From Lentisphaeraceae bacterium (lineage in GTDB: Bacteria > Verrucomicrobiota > Kiritimatiellia > RFP12 > UBA1067): a DNA stretch of 12,491 nucleotides. The stretch covers positions 1 to 12,491 of the forward strand of contig SFPL01000086.1 in NCBI GenBank assembly GCA_004551905.1. Direction: 5' to 3'. The notes beneath the pieces were generated by a model. It had not been told where the DNA came from, searched no databases, and saw nothing but the letters and a program-made list of their open reading frames with translations. The position numbers were made by a program, and so were the translations under genes. Every line of letters begins with the position of its first letter. The stretch's first letter is position 1. Below, piece after piece: positions 5,285 to 12,306 of this stretch.

Positions 5285-7699
5285 ATGAACAACGATATTT
5301 TCGGCAAGAACGGCATGCTGTTCCTCGACGGGGCGATGGGAACGCAGCTCCAGGCGAGGGGACTGAAGCCGGGCGAGGTGCCCGAGCTCTGGAACCTCAC
5401 GCGGCCGGACGACGTGCGCGCCGTGCACGAAGCCTACTTCGCCGCCGGCGCGGACATCGTCTACGCCAACACCTTCGGCGCCAACTCCGCCAAGTACCAC
5501 GGCGACGCGCCGCTCGCCGACGTGGTATCCGCCGCGGTCGCCGTCGCCAAGGAGGCCGCCGCGCGCGCCGGCGGACGGCGATTTGTCGCGCTCGACGTCG
5601 GTCCCACCGGACGGCTCCTCAAGCCCGCCGGCGACTTCGAGTTCGACGCCGCCTACGACGCCTTCGCCGAGCAGGTACGCCTCGGCGCGGCGGCTGGCGC
5701 GGACCTCGTGGCCGTCGAAACGATGGGCGACCTCTACGAGCTCAAGGCCGCTGTCCTCGCCGCCAAGGAGAACTCAAATCTCCCCGTCCTCGCCACCGTC
5801 GCGCTCGGCGAGGACGGCAAGCTCCTAACCGGCGCGGACGTCGACTGCGTCGCCGCGCTCCTCGAAGGCCTCCACGCCGACGCAATCGGCCTAAACTGCG
5901 GCTTCGGTCCCGACCGTATGCTCGAGTTCGTCCGCCGCCTCGCCGCCCATACCTCGCTCCCGATCGTCGTCAAGCCCAACGCCGGGCTCCCCAAGGTCGT
6001 CGACGGACGCACCGTCTTCACCGTCGGGCCGGAGGAGTTCGCGCGCGACGTCGCCGCGCTCGTCGAGGCCGGCGCCTCGGTGGTCGGCGGCTGCTGCGGC
6101 ACCACGCCGGCGCACATCGCGGCAGTTCACGCGCTTTTGCGGGATAATACCTGCTCCCGGCCGCCAGTGCCGCCGTTCACCGTCGTCTGCTCCGGCTCGC
6201 GCGCCGTAGAGATCCCCTTCGACGACACCATCCTCATCGGCGAGCGCATCAACCCCACCGGCAAGAAGAAGCTTAAGTCCGCGCTGACCGAGGGCGACGT
6301 CGCCTACGTCCTCCGCGAGGCGGTGTCGCAGGCCGAGGCCGGCGCGCACGTCCTCGACGTCAACGTCGGCGTCCCCGGGCTGGACGAGCCGGCAGTGCTC
6401 GACGCGACGGTCCAGGCCGTGCAGAGCGTCACCGACCTGCCGCTCCAGATCGACACCTCCGACCCCGCGGCGCTCGAGCGCGCGCTCCGCCACTACAACG
6501 GCAAGGCGCTGGTGAACTCCGTAAACGGCAAGGACGAGTCGATGGCGACGGTGTTGCCGCTCGTCGCGAAGTACGGCGGCGCGGTGGTGGCGCTGACGCT
6601 CGACGAGGACGGCATCCCGCCCACTGCGGACGGCCGCGTCGCCATCGCGAAGAAGATCGTCGCCCGCGGCGCGGAATACGGGCTCAAGCCCTCTGACTTC
6701 GTCGTCGACGTCCTCTGCCTCGCCGTCAGCGCCGACTCCTCGAGCGCCAACGTGATCCTTGAGGCGATGCGCCGCGTCAGGTCGGAGCTCGGCTGCCGCA
6801 CCTGTCTCGGCGTCTCCAACATCTCCTTCGGCCTTCCCGCGCGGCCGCTCCTCAACGCGGCCTTCTACACCATGGCGCTCGCGAACGGACTCTCCGCCGG
6901 CATCGTCAACCCGCTCGCCGCCGACATGATGACCGCCTACCGCGCCTACCGCGCCCTCGCGGGCAAGGACCCGGCCTGCGGCGAGTGGGTGGAGAAGTAC
7001 CGGGACTGGACGCCTGGCACTGCCGCCGAAAGCGCGTCGACGAAAACCGCCGCCGCCGGACAGAACGCCGCCGAGAGCCCCGGCGGGATCGCCGCCGCCA
7101 TCAGGCGCGGGCTCAAATCCGACGCTGCCGCGGCGGCGAAGGCGGCGCTGGCGTCAGGCCGTGCGCCGCTCGACGTGATCGGCGACGGCATCGTGCCGGC
7201 GCTGGAGGAGGTCGGCAGGGGTTTTGAGTCCGGCAAGGTGTTCCTGCCGCAGCTCCTGATGGCGGCGGAGGCGGCGGGCGCGGCGTTCGAGGTCGTGCGC
7301 GCCGCTATGCCGGCGGACGCCGCCGCAGCCAAGGGGCCGATCGTGGTCGCCACCGTCAAGGGCGACATCCACGACATCGGCAAGAACATCTGCCGCGCTC
7401 TCCTCGAGAACTACGGCTTCAAGGTGATCGACCTCGGACGCGACGTGGCGCCGGAGGCGGTCGTCGCCGCGGCAAAGCGCGAGGGCGCGCAGCTCGTCGG
7501 GCTGTCGGCGCTGATGACGACGACCGTCGGCGCGATGGAGGAGACGGTGAAGCTCGTCCACGCCGAGCTCCCGAACTGCCGCGTCGCAGTCGGCGGCGCG
7601 GTGCTCACCGCGGACTACGCCGCCAAGATCGGCGCCGACAGCTACTCCAAGGACGCGATGGGGCTGGTGCGCTACGCCGAATCGGTCTTCGCCGACTAG
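5285..7699 (+). CDS. metH: Cobalamin-dependent methionine synthase lacking the reactivation domain
   Basis: An 804-residue enzyme transferring the methyl group of 5-methyl-THF to homocysteine via cobalamin. Modules in order are: homocysteine-binding barrel (1-290; zinc ligands C205, C270, C271 in GLNCGF and GGCCGT), pterin-binding barrel (310-570; IGERINPTGKKKL, LDVNVG, QIDTS, LGVSNISFGLP), an Ala-rich linker (about 576-602), the helical cap, and the Rossmann B12-binding domain (from 685) with D694-x-H696-x-x-G699, H696 being the lower cobalt ligand. It ends there, about 350-400 residues short of the E. coli enzyme (about 1,230). The missing module is supplied by the gene just upstream. The start has only a weak AGG ribosome site, consistent with coupling across the 5-nt gap. 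Its stop lies 4 nt from the convergent tRNA-Leu. Confidence 0.96.
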   Translation: MNNDIFGKNGMLFLDGAMGTQLQARGLKPGEVPELWNLTRPDDVRAVHEAYFAAGADIVYANTFGANSAKYHGDAPLADVVSAAVAVAKEAAARAGGRRFVALDVGPTGRLLKPAGDFEFDAAYDAFAEQVRLGAAAGADLVAVETMGDLYELKAAVLAAKENSNLPVLATVALGEDGKLLTGADVDCVAALLEGLHADAIGLNCGFGPDRMLEFVRRLAAHTSLPIVVKPNAGLPKVVDGRTVFTVGPEEFARDVAALVEAGASVVGGCCGTTPAHIAAVHALLRDNTCSRPPVPPFTVVCSGSRAVEIPFDDTILIGERINPTGKKKLKSALTEGDVAYVLREAVSQAEAGAHVLDVNVGVPGLDEPAVLDATVQAVQSVTDLPLQIDTSDPAALERALRHYNGKALVNSVNGKDESMATVLPLVAKYGGAVVALTLDEDGIPPTADGRVAIAKKIVARGAEYGLKPSDFVVDVLCLAVSADSSSANVILEAMRRVRSELGCRTCLGVSNISFGLPARPLLNAAFYTMALANGLSAGIVNPLAADMMTAYRAYRALAGKDPACGEWVEKYRDWTPGTAAESASTKTAAAGQNAAESPGGIAAAIRRGLKSDAAAAAKAALASGRAPLDVIGDGIVPALEEVGRGFESGKVFLPQLLMAAEAAGAAFEVVRAAMPADAAAAKGPIVVATVKGDIHDIGKNICRALLENYGFKVIDLGRDVAPEAVVAAAKREGAQLVGLSALMTTTVGAMEETVKLVHAELPNCRVAVGGAVLTADYAAKIGADSYSKDAMGLVRYAESVFAD

Positions 7700-7703
7700 G
7701 CGT

Positions 7704-7787
7704 TGGTGCGCCCGGTGGGACTTGAACCCACACGCCGTGAGGCACGGGAACCTAAATCCCGCGTGTCTGCCATTCCACCACGGGCGC
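7704..7787 (-). tRNA. tRNA-Leu (anticodon UAG)
   Basis: On the minus strand there is a full class II cloverleaf. The acceptor GCGCCCG pairs with CGGGCGC. The anticodon stem CGGGA/TCCCG encloses loop TTTAGGT, giving anticodon TAG (7752-7754). A long variable arm typical of leucine tRNAs and the T arm GTGGG-TTCAAGT-CCCAC follow. The discriminator is A, and CCA is encoded (7704-7706). It reads CUA and probably other CUN codons. Its 5' end is only 2 nt after the dnaJ stop, so it is probably cut out of the argG-grpE-dnaJ transcript. Confidence 0.96.
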
Positions 7788-7789
7788 AA

Positions 7790-8968
7790 TCACTTCCGCT
7801 TCATCTTCTCGCGGTGGGCGCTGAAGATAGCCGCCTTCGACGCGAAGCGCTGCGACTCCGGGAAGTTCGAGGCCCCGAGCTTGAGCGACTCCAGCGCCTC
7901 ACGCTGGCGGCGGTCGAGGTTGCCCGGAGTCTCCAGCACGATCCGCGCATCGAGGTCGCCCGGCATTCCGCCGCGGAGCGACGGAACTCCCTTGCCGCGG
8001 AGGCGGAAAACCTTGCCGTTGGGCGTGCCCGGCGGGATCTTGAGCTGCGCGTCGCCCTCCGGCGTCGGCACCGTCACCACCCCGCCCAGCGCCGCCGTCA
8101 CCGGCGAGACCGGGATCTCGACATAGAGGTTCTGCCCGTCGCGGTCGAAGATCTCGCTCGGCTTGACCGCAAGCTGCACGTAGAGGTCGCCGTTCGGACC
8201 GCCGCGCAGCCCGCCGCCGCCCTGTCCGGAGCAGCGGATCCGCGAGCCGTGGGACACGCCCGCGGGAATCGACACCTCGATCTTGCGCCGCGTCGGCGCC
8301 TGGCCCGAGCCGCCGCAGCGGCGGCACGGCTTCTCGACCACCGTCCCCTCGCCGCCGCAGTGCGGACAGGTCTGGCGCACCTGGAAGAACCCACCGCCGG
8401 CGATCACCACCCCGCGTCCGCCGCAGGCGCGGCAGGTGACGCGCTTGGAGCCGGGCACCGCGCCGGTGCCGCCGCAGTCGGGGCAGGCCGCTGGCAGCGT
8501 CAGGTCGATTTCGCGTCGGCTGCCGAACACCGCCTCGTCGAACTCGATGTCGAGCCGGTAGGTGAGGTCGTCGCCGCACTGCGGCGCGTTGGGGTCGGGA
8601 CGACGCTGCTGGCGTCCGCCGCCGAAGAAATCCTCGAAGCCGCCGAAGCCGCCGCCGCGCCCGCCGAAGAGGTCGCCGAAGGCCGAGAAAATGTCGTCCA
8701 TGCTCATCCCGCCCGGACCGTACCCGCCGCCCTGCCCGTTGGCAAACGCCTGGTGGCCGAACTGGTCGTAGCGCTGGCGCTTGTCGGGGTCGTGCAGGAC
8801 GTCGTACGCCTCCGCCGCCTCCTTGAACTTCTCCTCCGCCGCCTTGTCGCCGGGGTTGCGGTCGGGATGGTACTTCATCGCGAGCTTGCGGTAGGCGGAC
8901 TTGATCTCGTCCGCCGTCGCCGTCTTCGCGACGCCAAGCACCTCGTAATAGTCACGCTTCTCTGCCAT
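7790..8968 (-). CDS. dnaJ: Chaperone DnaJ (Hsp40)
   Basis: A 392-residue full-length class A J protein. It has a J domain (about 4-70) with the HPD tripeptide at 34-36, a Gly/Phe-rich region (78-118), and four CxxCGGxG zinc repeats at 162-169, 179-186, 201-208 and 215-222. C-terminal substrate-binding domains follow. It stimulates DnaK ATPase and delivers unfolded clients in the cytoplasm. ATG 8968 is chosen, with GAGG six bases upstream. A TTG two codons earlier is possible but less likely. It follows grpE after 28 nt, and dnaK is not in the window. No CIRCE-type inverted repeat is seen upstream, so heat-shock control is not evident here. The stop is directly followed by tRNA-Leu. Confidence 0.97.
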   Translation of the reverse strand: MAEKRDYYEVLGVAKTATADEIKSAYRKLAMKYHPDRNPGDKAAEEKFKEAAEAYDVLHDPDKRQRYDQFGHQAFANGQGGGYGPGGMSMDDIFSAFGDLFGGRGGGFGGFEDFFGGGRQQRRPDPNAPQCGDDLTYRLDIEFDEAVFGSRREIDLTLPAACPDCGGTGAVPGSKRVTCRACGGRGVVIAGGGFFQVRQTCPHCGGEGTVVEKPCRRCGGSGQAPTRRKIEVSIPAGVSHGSRIRCSGQGGGGLRGGPNGDLYVQLAVKPSEIFDRDGQNLYVEIPVSPVTAALGGVVTVPTPEGDAQLKIPPGTPNGKVFRLRGKGVPSLRGGMPGDLDARIVLETPGNLDRRQREALESLKLGASNFPESQRFASKAAIFSAHREKMKRK

Positions 8969-8996
8969 AGCCAACCTCTACCTCTGGCCGGATTCC

Positions 8997-9584
8997 CTAT
9001 TCAGGCTTGCCGGAGCTCACCACGACCTGCGCCGCGCGGAGGACCTTGTCCTTCAGCATCCAGCCCTTCTTCGACTCGATCGAGACCTTGCCCTCGGGCA
9101 CGTCTGGCGAGGGAAGCGTCGCAATCGCCTCCATCCTCGCCGTGTCGAGGTCCTTGCCCACCGACTCGAACGGCTCCGCGCCGTGGTCCTTGAGCGACTT
9201 CAGGAGCGTATCGTAGATGAGTTGCACGCCCTTCACGAACGGATCCTCCGCCTTCTCCTTCGCGTTCGAGAGCGCAAGCTCGAGGTTGTCCACGGCGGGA
9301 AGGACGTCCTTCAGGATGTCCATCTCGGCGAAGCGGAAGGTATCCTCGCGGTCGCGCGCCGCGCGCTTCTTGTAGTTGTCGAAGTCTGCGAGAGTCAGGG
9401 CGTAGAGAGCCTTCCAGTCGGGCTCGGCAGGCTTGTCCTCCGCGGCCGGCTGTTCTGGCTCCGCCGGGGCCTCGACTTCCGATTTGGCGTCAGCTTCGTC
9501 CGGCGGGACTGGCGGGACCGGCGGGACTGACGTCTCGTCTGCCTCGCCTGTCTCTTCCAATTCTTTCTTTTCTTCTTCTGCCAT
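8997..9584 (-). CDS. grpE: Nucleotide exchange factor GrpE
   Basis: This 195-residue cochaperone releases ADP from DnaK. It has an acidic, Glu/Pro-rich N-terminal tail with the short repeat VPPVPPVPP (about 20-28). The GrpE coiled-coil helix follows (WKALYALTLADFDNYKKRAARDREDTFRFAEMDILKDVLPAVDNLELAL, split here as WKALYALTLADFDNYKKR onwards from about residue 57). The C-terminal beta-wing contains EAIATLPSPDVPEGKV and ends LRAAQVVVS. The ATG at 9584 has GGAG six bases upstream. An in-frame ATG 24 nt earlier lies in repeat sequence without a ribosome site. The gene is placed between argG (48-nt gap) and dnaJ (28-nt gap), and no separate promoter is visible. Confidence 0.94.
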   Translation of the reverse strand: MAEEEKKELEETGEADETSVPPVPPVPPDEADAKSEVEAPAEPEQPAAEDKPAEPDWKALYALTLADFDNYKKRAARDREDTFRFAEMDILKDVLPAVDNLELALSNAKEKAEDPFVKGVQLIYDTLLKSLKDHGAEPFESVGKDLDTARMEAIATLPSPDVPEGKVSIESKKGWMLKDKVLRAAQVVVSSGKPE

Positions 9585-9601
9585 CTCTAACTCCAAATCG
9601 A

Positions 9602-9644
9602 GAATCACAAATCACGAATCACGAACCACGAATCACCGAACCAC
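9602..9644. repeat. Heptamer tandem repeat across the argG stop codon
   Basis: Six copies of GAAYCAC (GTGRTTC on the coding strand) lie at 9602-9608, 9609-9615 (aaatcac), 9616-9622, 9623-9629 (gaaccac), 9630-9636 and 9638-9644 (gaaccac), with one inserted base at 9637. The array covers the last argG codons, its stop, and most of the argG-grpE gap. It is AT-richer than the surroundings. Confidence 0.85.
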
Positions 9645-10868
9645 AATCTGCCCGGCCTTGGCGAGCATCTTCGCCTCGACCGACTGGATCTCCGCGAAAC
9701 CCTGCGAGCTGTGCGGGTTGAGTCCGTTCGACGCCTCCATCGAGCTGTCGGCCTCGTTGTAGATGGTGGCCTTGAGCCCCTTCAGCGCCTCGAAGAAAAT
9801 GTTGCCCTTGTAGAGCCCGAGCGTGACCTCGGCCGTCGCCTTGTCGGCCCAGACCTGGATCGCCGCGCGCGCCGCTCTGGTCGCGGGGTCGAACCAGCGG
9901 CCGTCGTAGATCTGGTCGGCGACGAACTTCGAGAGCTCCTGGAACATCTTGGTGGAGCGGCGGTCCATGATGCCCTCGTAGATGTACTTGAGGCCCCACG
10001 ACAGAACCTCCATTCCCGGCGCCTCGTAGACGCCGCGCGACTTCGTGCCGATGATGCGGTTCTCGAGCGCGTGCTTCATGCCGATGCCGTTGCGGCCGCC
10101 GATCTTGTTGGCGGCGAGCATCACCTGGTAGGGCGACATCTTCTTGCCGTTCACCGCCACGCAGCGGCCCTTCTCGAACTTGAGGACTATCTTCTCGACC
10201 TTGTTCGGTGCCTCGGTGGGCCACACGCCCATCGTGGGCTTCACGATGCGCATCGAGGTCTCCATCGACTCGAGGTCCTCCGCCTCGTGCGAGAGACCGG
10301 CGAGGTTCGCGTCGGTCGAGTACTTCTTCTTCGTGCCGACGAACGCCACGATGCCGCGCTTGGCGAGGAACTCGACCATCTGGGTGCGGCCGGGGAACTT
10401 CGCGAGCAGGTCCGCGTCGCGCCACGGGGCGTAGACGCCGAACTTCGGGTCGATGACGTTCGTGTAGCGCTCGAAGCGCATCTGGTCGTTTCCGCGGCCA
10501 GTCGCACCATGGACGAGGGCGACGCAGCCGGCCTTCTTCATCGCCGGGAGGAGCTTCTGCACGGTCACCGCGCGCGCGATGCCGGTCGAGTTCCAGTAGC
10601 CGCCGTCGTACATCGCCTGGCACTTCACGGTCTCGAAGCAGATGTCGGCCATTTCCTTCGTCACGTCGACGATCGTAGTCTGCACGCCGGTCGGCGCCAT
10701 CTTCTTCTTGATGTCGTTGATGTCCTTCTCGTCCGGCTGGCCGACGTTCGCCGAGAACGCCTTCACCTTGACGCCGGCGTCCTTAAGGACGCAGCAGATG
10801 GTCTTCGAGTCGAGTCCGCCGGAGACGCACACGCCCACGGTCTTGCCCTTGAGGTCAGCAAGTTTCAT
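9633..10868 (-). CDS. argG: Argininosuccinate synthase
   Basis: A 411-residue enzyme condensing citrulline and aspartate with ATP to argininosuccinate, the penultimate step of arginine synthesis. The N-terminal ATP-pyrophosphatase motif is SGGLDS at residues 16-21 (VGVCVSGGLDS). Other family segments are GATGRGNDQMRFE, APWRD, GRNGIGMKHALENRIIGTKSRGVYEAPG and YNEADSSMEASNG. The ATG at 10868 follows AAGGAAGGAA and is used, although the frame is open back to 11060, because that extension runs through the promoter and RNase P RNA. The last residues (VVR) are encoded by a heptamer repeat. It heads the unit argG-grpE-dnaJ-tRNA-Leu, an unusual mix of arginine synthesis and chaperones. No argH or other arg gene is present. 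Confidence 0.96.
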   Translation of the reverse strand: MKLADLKGKTVGVCVSGGLDSKTICCVLKDAGVKVKAFSANVGQPDEKDINDIKKKMAPTGVQTTIVDVTKEMADICFETVKCQAMYDGGYWNSTGIARAVTVQKLLPAMKKAGCVALVHGATGRGNDQMRFERYTNVIDPKFGVYAPWRDADLLAKFPGRTQMVEFLAKRGIVAFVGTKKKYSTDANLAGLSHEAEDLESMETSMRIVKPTMGVWPTEAPNKVEKIVLKFEKGRCVAVNGKKMSPYQVMLAANKIGGRNGIGMKHALENRIIGTKSRGVYEAPGMEVLSWGLKYIYEGIMDRRSTKMFQELSKFVADQIYDGRWFDPATRAARAAIQVWADKATAEVTLGLYKGNIFFEALKGLKATIYNEADSSMEASNGLNPHSSQGFAEIQSVEAKMLAKAGQIVVR

Positions 10869-10900
10869 TTCTTCCTTCCTTTCTTGTAAATTTCCGGTCG

Positions 10901-10922
10901 TTCCGGAAGCCGCCTTCCGGAA
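10901..10922 (-). promoter_or_regulatory. Perfect hairpin at the 5' end of the argG leader
   Basis: TTCCGGAAG (10901-10909) and CTTCCGGAA (10914-10922) pair perfectly around a four-base loop. Each arm contains the self-complementary TTCCGGAA. It begins about 4 nt after the predicted transcript start. It may protect the RNA 5' end or, as DNA, be an operator. No attenuator peptide or U-tract is visible. Confidence 0.5.
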
Positions 10923-10932
10923 TTGAACGTGT

Positions 10933-10938
10933 ATTATA
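10933..10938 (-). promoter_or_regulatory. Promoter (-10) of argG-grpE-dnaJ-tRNA-Leu
   Basis: The minus strand reads AAATTTGGTATAATACAC, an extended -10 (TGGTATAAT) matching those at 1691 and 3847. No good -35 is seen. The predicted start near 10926 gives a leader of about 58 nt. Confidence 0.65.
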
Positions 10939-10969
10939 CCAAATTTCGGGGCTCTTGGGTCACTCCCCT

Positions 10970-11361
10970 CTGAAGCGACGCGCGGCGAATAAGCCGGATT
11001 CTGTTCCCCTCCGTAGCCCAGAGGGCGAAGGAGGGTCCGATCATTCATCTCAGCGATCAACCCGGAATCTTAGCGCGCCTTGCGGCGCGCGCCGGACGGG
11101 CAGCCCGTCGATTCCCTATTTGATCTTGCTCCGAGGAGGGCTTGCCGTGCGCCCGTCGTTTCAGCCGGGCCGGTGAGCTCTTGCCTCGCCTTTTCACCAT
11201 CACGGGATGCGAACACCCCGCTGTCTGATTTCTGTGGCGCTTTCCGTCGCGCCGGCTTTCCCGGCGCCCCCCGCCCTTGACAGACGGGTCCTCCGCCCTG
11301 CGGAGTCCGGACTTTCCTCTGCCGGTTAGGGCAGCGACCGGTCGCGCGCGCGTCGCTTCAG
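10970..11361 (-). ncRNA. rnpB: RNase P RNA (bacterial class A)
   Basis: The minus strand holds the universal core: GAGGAAAGTCCGGACTCC near the 5' end and ACAGAATCCGGCTTAT near the 3' end. It also has the ACAGAAATCAGACAGC-type middle segment and GGTGAAAAGGCGAGGCAAGAGC, all typical of class A RNase P RNA. The ends form a perfect 13-bp P1 helix (11349-11361 with 10970-10982), which sets the boundaries at about 392 nt. This is the catalytic RNA that removes 5' leaders from pre-tRNAs. The 5' end is only 19 nt after the stop of the zinc-ribbon gene, with no obvious promoter between, so it may be transcribed together with the tRNAs upstream or from a promoter inside that gene. Confidence 0.97.
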
Positions 11362-11380
11362 AAGGGAGATTTCAAAGAAC

Positions 11381-12109
11381 CTACAGCCGGTAGAGGATGC
11401 GCCCGCACATCGTGCAGGCTACCACCGACTGCTTCTTGCATTCAGCGCCGTTCTTGGCGTTGGCGTCGGCCAGCTGGCCCACGCTCGGCGGCTGCACGAG
11501 GTGGCACCCGTCGCAGACTCCGTCGTGCGTAAGCGGCACCACCACCGGCCAGCGCTTGGTGCGCAGGCGCTCGTAGTAGAGCAGGAACTTCGGGTCGTCG
11601 ACCTGCCTGGCCTTCGCCGCGCGCTCCTCCTGGGCCTCTGCAAGCTCCTTCTTGACCGACGCCATGCGATCGTCGATCTCGGCGCAGATGGAGTCAATGC
11701 CGCCCTTGACCGAGTCGTACCGCGCCTGCGCCTCGTCGATGCGCGCCTTGGCGCCGGGGATCTCGTCCTTCGCCGCAAGCCGGTTGTTCTCCGCCGCCTC
11801 GAGGTCGTGCTGGACGAGGTCGATCTGCACCGAGTACTGCTGGTACTCCTTGTTGGACTTGAGCGAGGCCTGGTCGGTCTTCAGCTTCTGGACCTTCTCC
11901 TTGAGCGCCTTGGCGTCGTCCTCAAAGCCCTTGACCCGGCCCTGCTCGTACTCCAGCCCCGCCTGGGCGGCCTTGAGGTCAGCCGAGACCCCGGAAAGCC
12001 GAGCGGTCTCGAGCGCACGCCTCCGCGGCAGGTCCTTCAGCTCCATCTCCAGCTCGCGGATCCGTCCGTCAACGTCCTGCAGGTCGATCAGCGCTTCAAC
12101 AATTGTCAC
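11381..12109 (-). CDS. Coiled-coil protein with C-terminal C4 zinc ribbon (CT398-like)
   Basis: A 242-residue protein. Residues about 5-180 are a long charged coiled coil (IRELEMELKDLPRRRALE through AEAQEERAAKARQ), with the conserved SNKEYQQYSVQI segment. Residues about 195-240 form a zinc ribbon with C199-x-x-C202 and C232-x-x-C235. This is the C4-type zinc ribbon family that includes Chlamydia CT398, often annotated as a putative nucleic-acid-binding protein; the function is unsettled. A GTG start at 12109 is chosen, with AAAGG just upstream. The frame is open farther but runs into tRNA-His. It lies between tRNA-His (20 nt) and rnpB (19 nt), a context suggesting RNA-related work or simple co-transcription. 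This inference is weak. Confidence 0.85.
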   Translation of the reverse strand: MTIVEALIDLQDVDGRIRELEMELKDLPRRRALETARLSGVSADLKAAQAGLEYEQGRVKGFEDDAKALKEKVQKLKTDQASLKSNKEYQQYSVQIDLVQHDLEAAENNRLAAKDEIPGAKARIDEAQARYDSVKGGIDSICAEIDDRMASVKKELAEAQEERAAKARQVDDPKFLLYYERLRTKRWPVVVPLTHDGVCDGCHLVQPPSVGQLADANAKNGAECKKQSVVACTMCGRILYRL

Positions 12110-12129
12110 AGCCTTTGCCTTTCCACATC

Positions 12130-12206
12130 TGGGGCAGGAGACGGGACTCGAACCCGCAACCCACAGAATCACAATCTGTTGATCTAACCAATTGATCTAC
12201 TCCCGC
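12130..12206 (-). tRNA. tRNA-His (anticodon GUG)
   Basis: The acceptor GCGGGAG pairs with CTCCTGC (one G-U pair). The anticodon stem ACAGA/TCTGT encloses loop TTGTGAT, giving GTG at 12170-12172. The T arm is GCGGG-TTCGAGT-CCCGT. The base before the acceptor (12207) is G on the transcript and the discriminator is C, the encoded G-1:C73 pair that marks histidine tRNA. CCA is encoded (12130-12132). It follows tRNA-Thr by 6 nt (5 nt if G-1 is counted). Confidence 0.97.
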
Positions 12207-12212
12207 CATTTT

Positions 12213-12288
12213 TGGAGCCAGGTAAGGGACTCGAACCCCCGACCTGCTAATTACGAATGAGCCGCACTACCAACTGTGCTAACCTGGC
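12213..12288 (-). tRNA. tRNA-Thr (anticodon CGU)
   Basis: The acceptor GCCAGGT pairs perfectly with ACCTGGC, and the D arm GCAC/GTGC is intact. The anticodon loop TTCGTAA gives CGT at 12253-12255, reading ACG. The T arm is GGGGG-TTCGAGT-CCCTT with two G-U pairs. CCA is encoded and the discriminator is U. The anticodon stem GCTCA/TTAGC has a C30-U40 mismatch where TGAGC would pair fully. It is first gene after the promoter at 12307. Confidence 0.93.
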
Positions 12289-12306
12289 CTTGTCACTTGG
12301 ATGAGT

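Noticed and set aside
7703..9193. Long plus-strand frame opposite dnaJ
   Set aside because: It is antisense to dnaJ and tRNA-Leu and low in complexity, as is common opposite GC-rich genes.
9584..9632. CIRCE element or heat-shock promoter before grpE
   Set aside because: The gap holds only heptamer direct repeats; there is no inverted repeat of the CIRCE type and no -10/-35 pair.
10869..11060. N-terminal extension of argG
   Set aside because: The frame stays open, but it runs through the argG promoter, the leader hairpin and the 3' part of the RNase P RNA. The ATG at 10868 has a good ribosome site and gives the normal enzyme length.
12110..12172. N-terminal extension of the zinc-ribbon protein
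   Set aside because: The extra residues are a translation of tRNA-His, including its T arm and 3' end.
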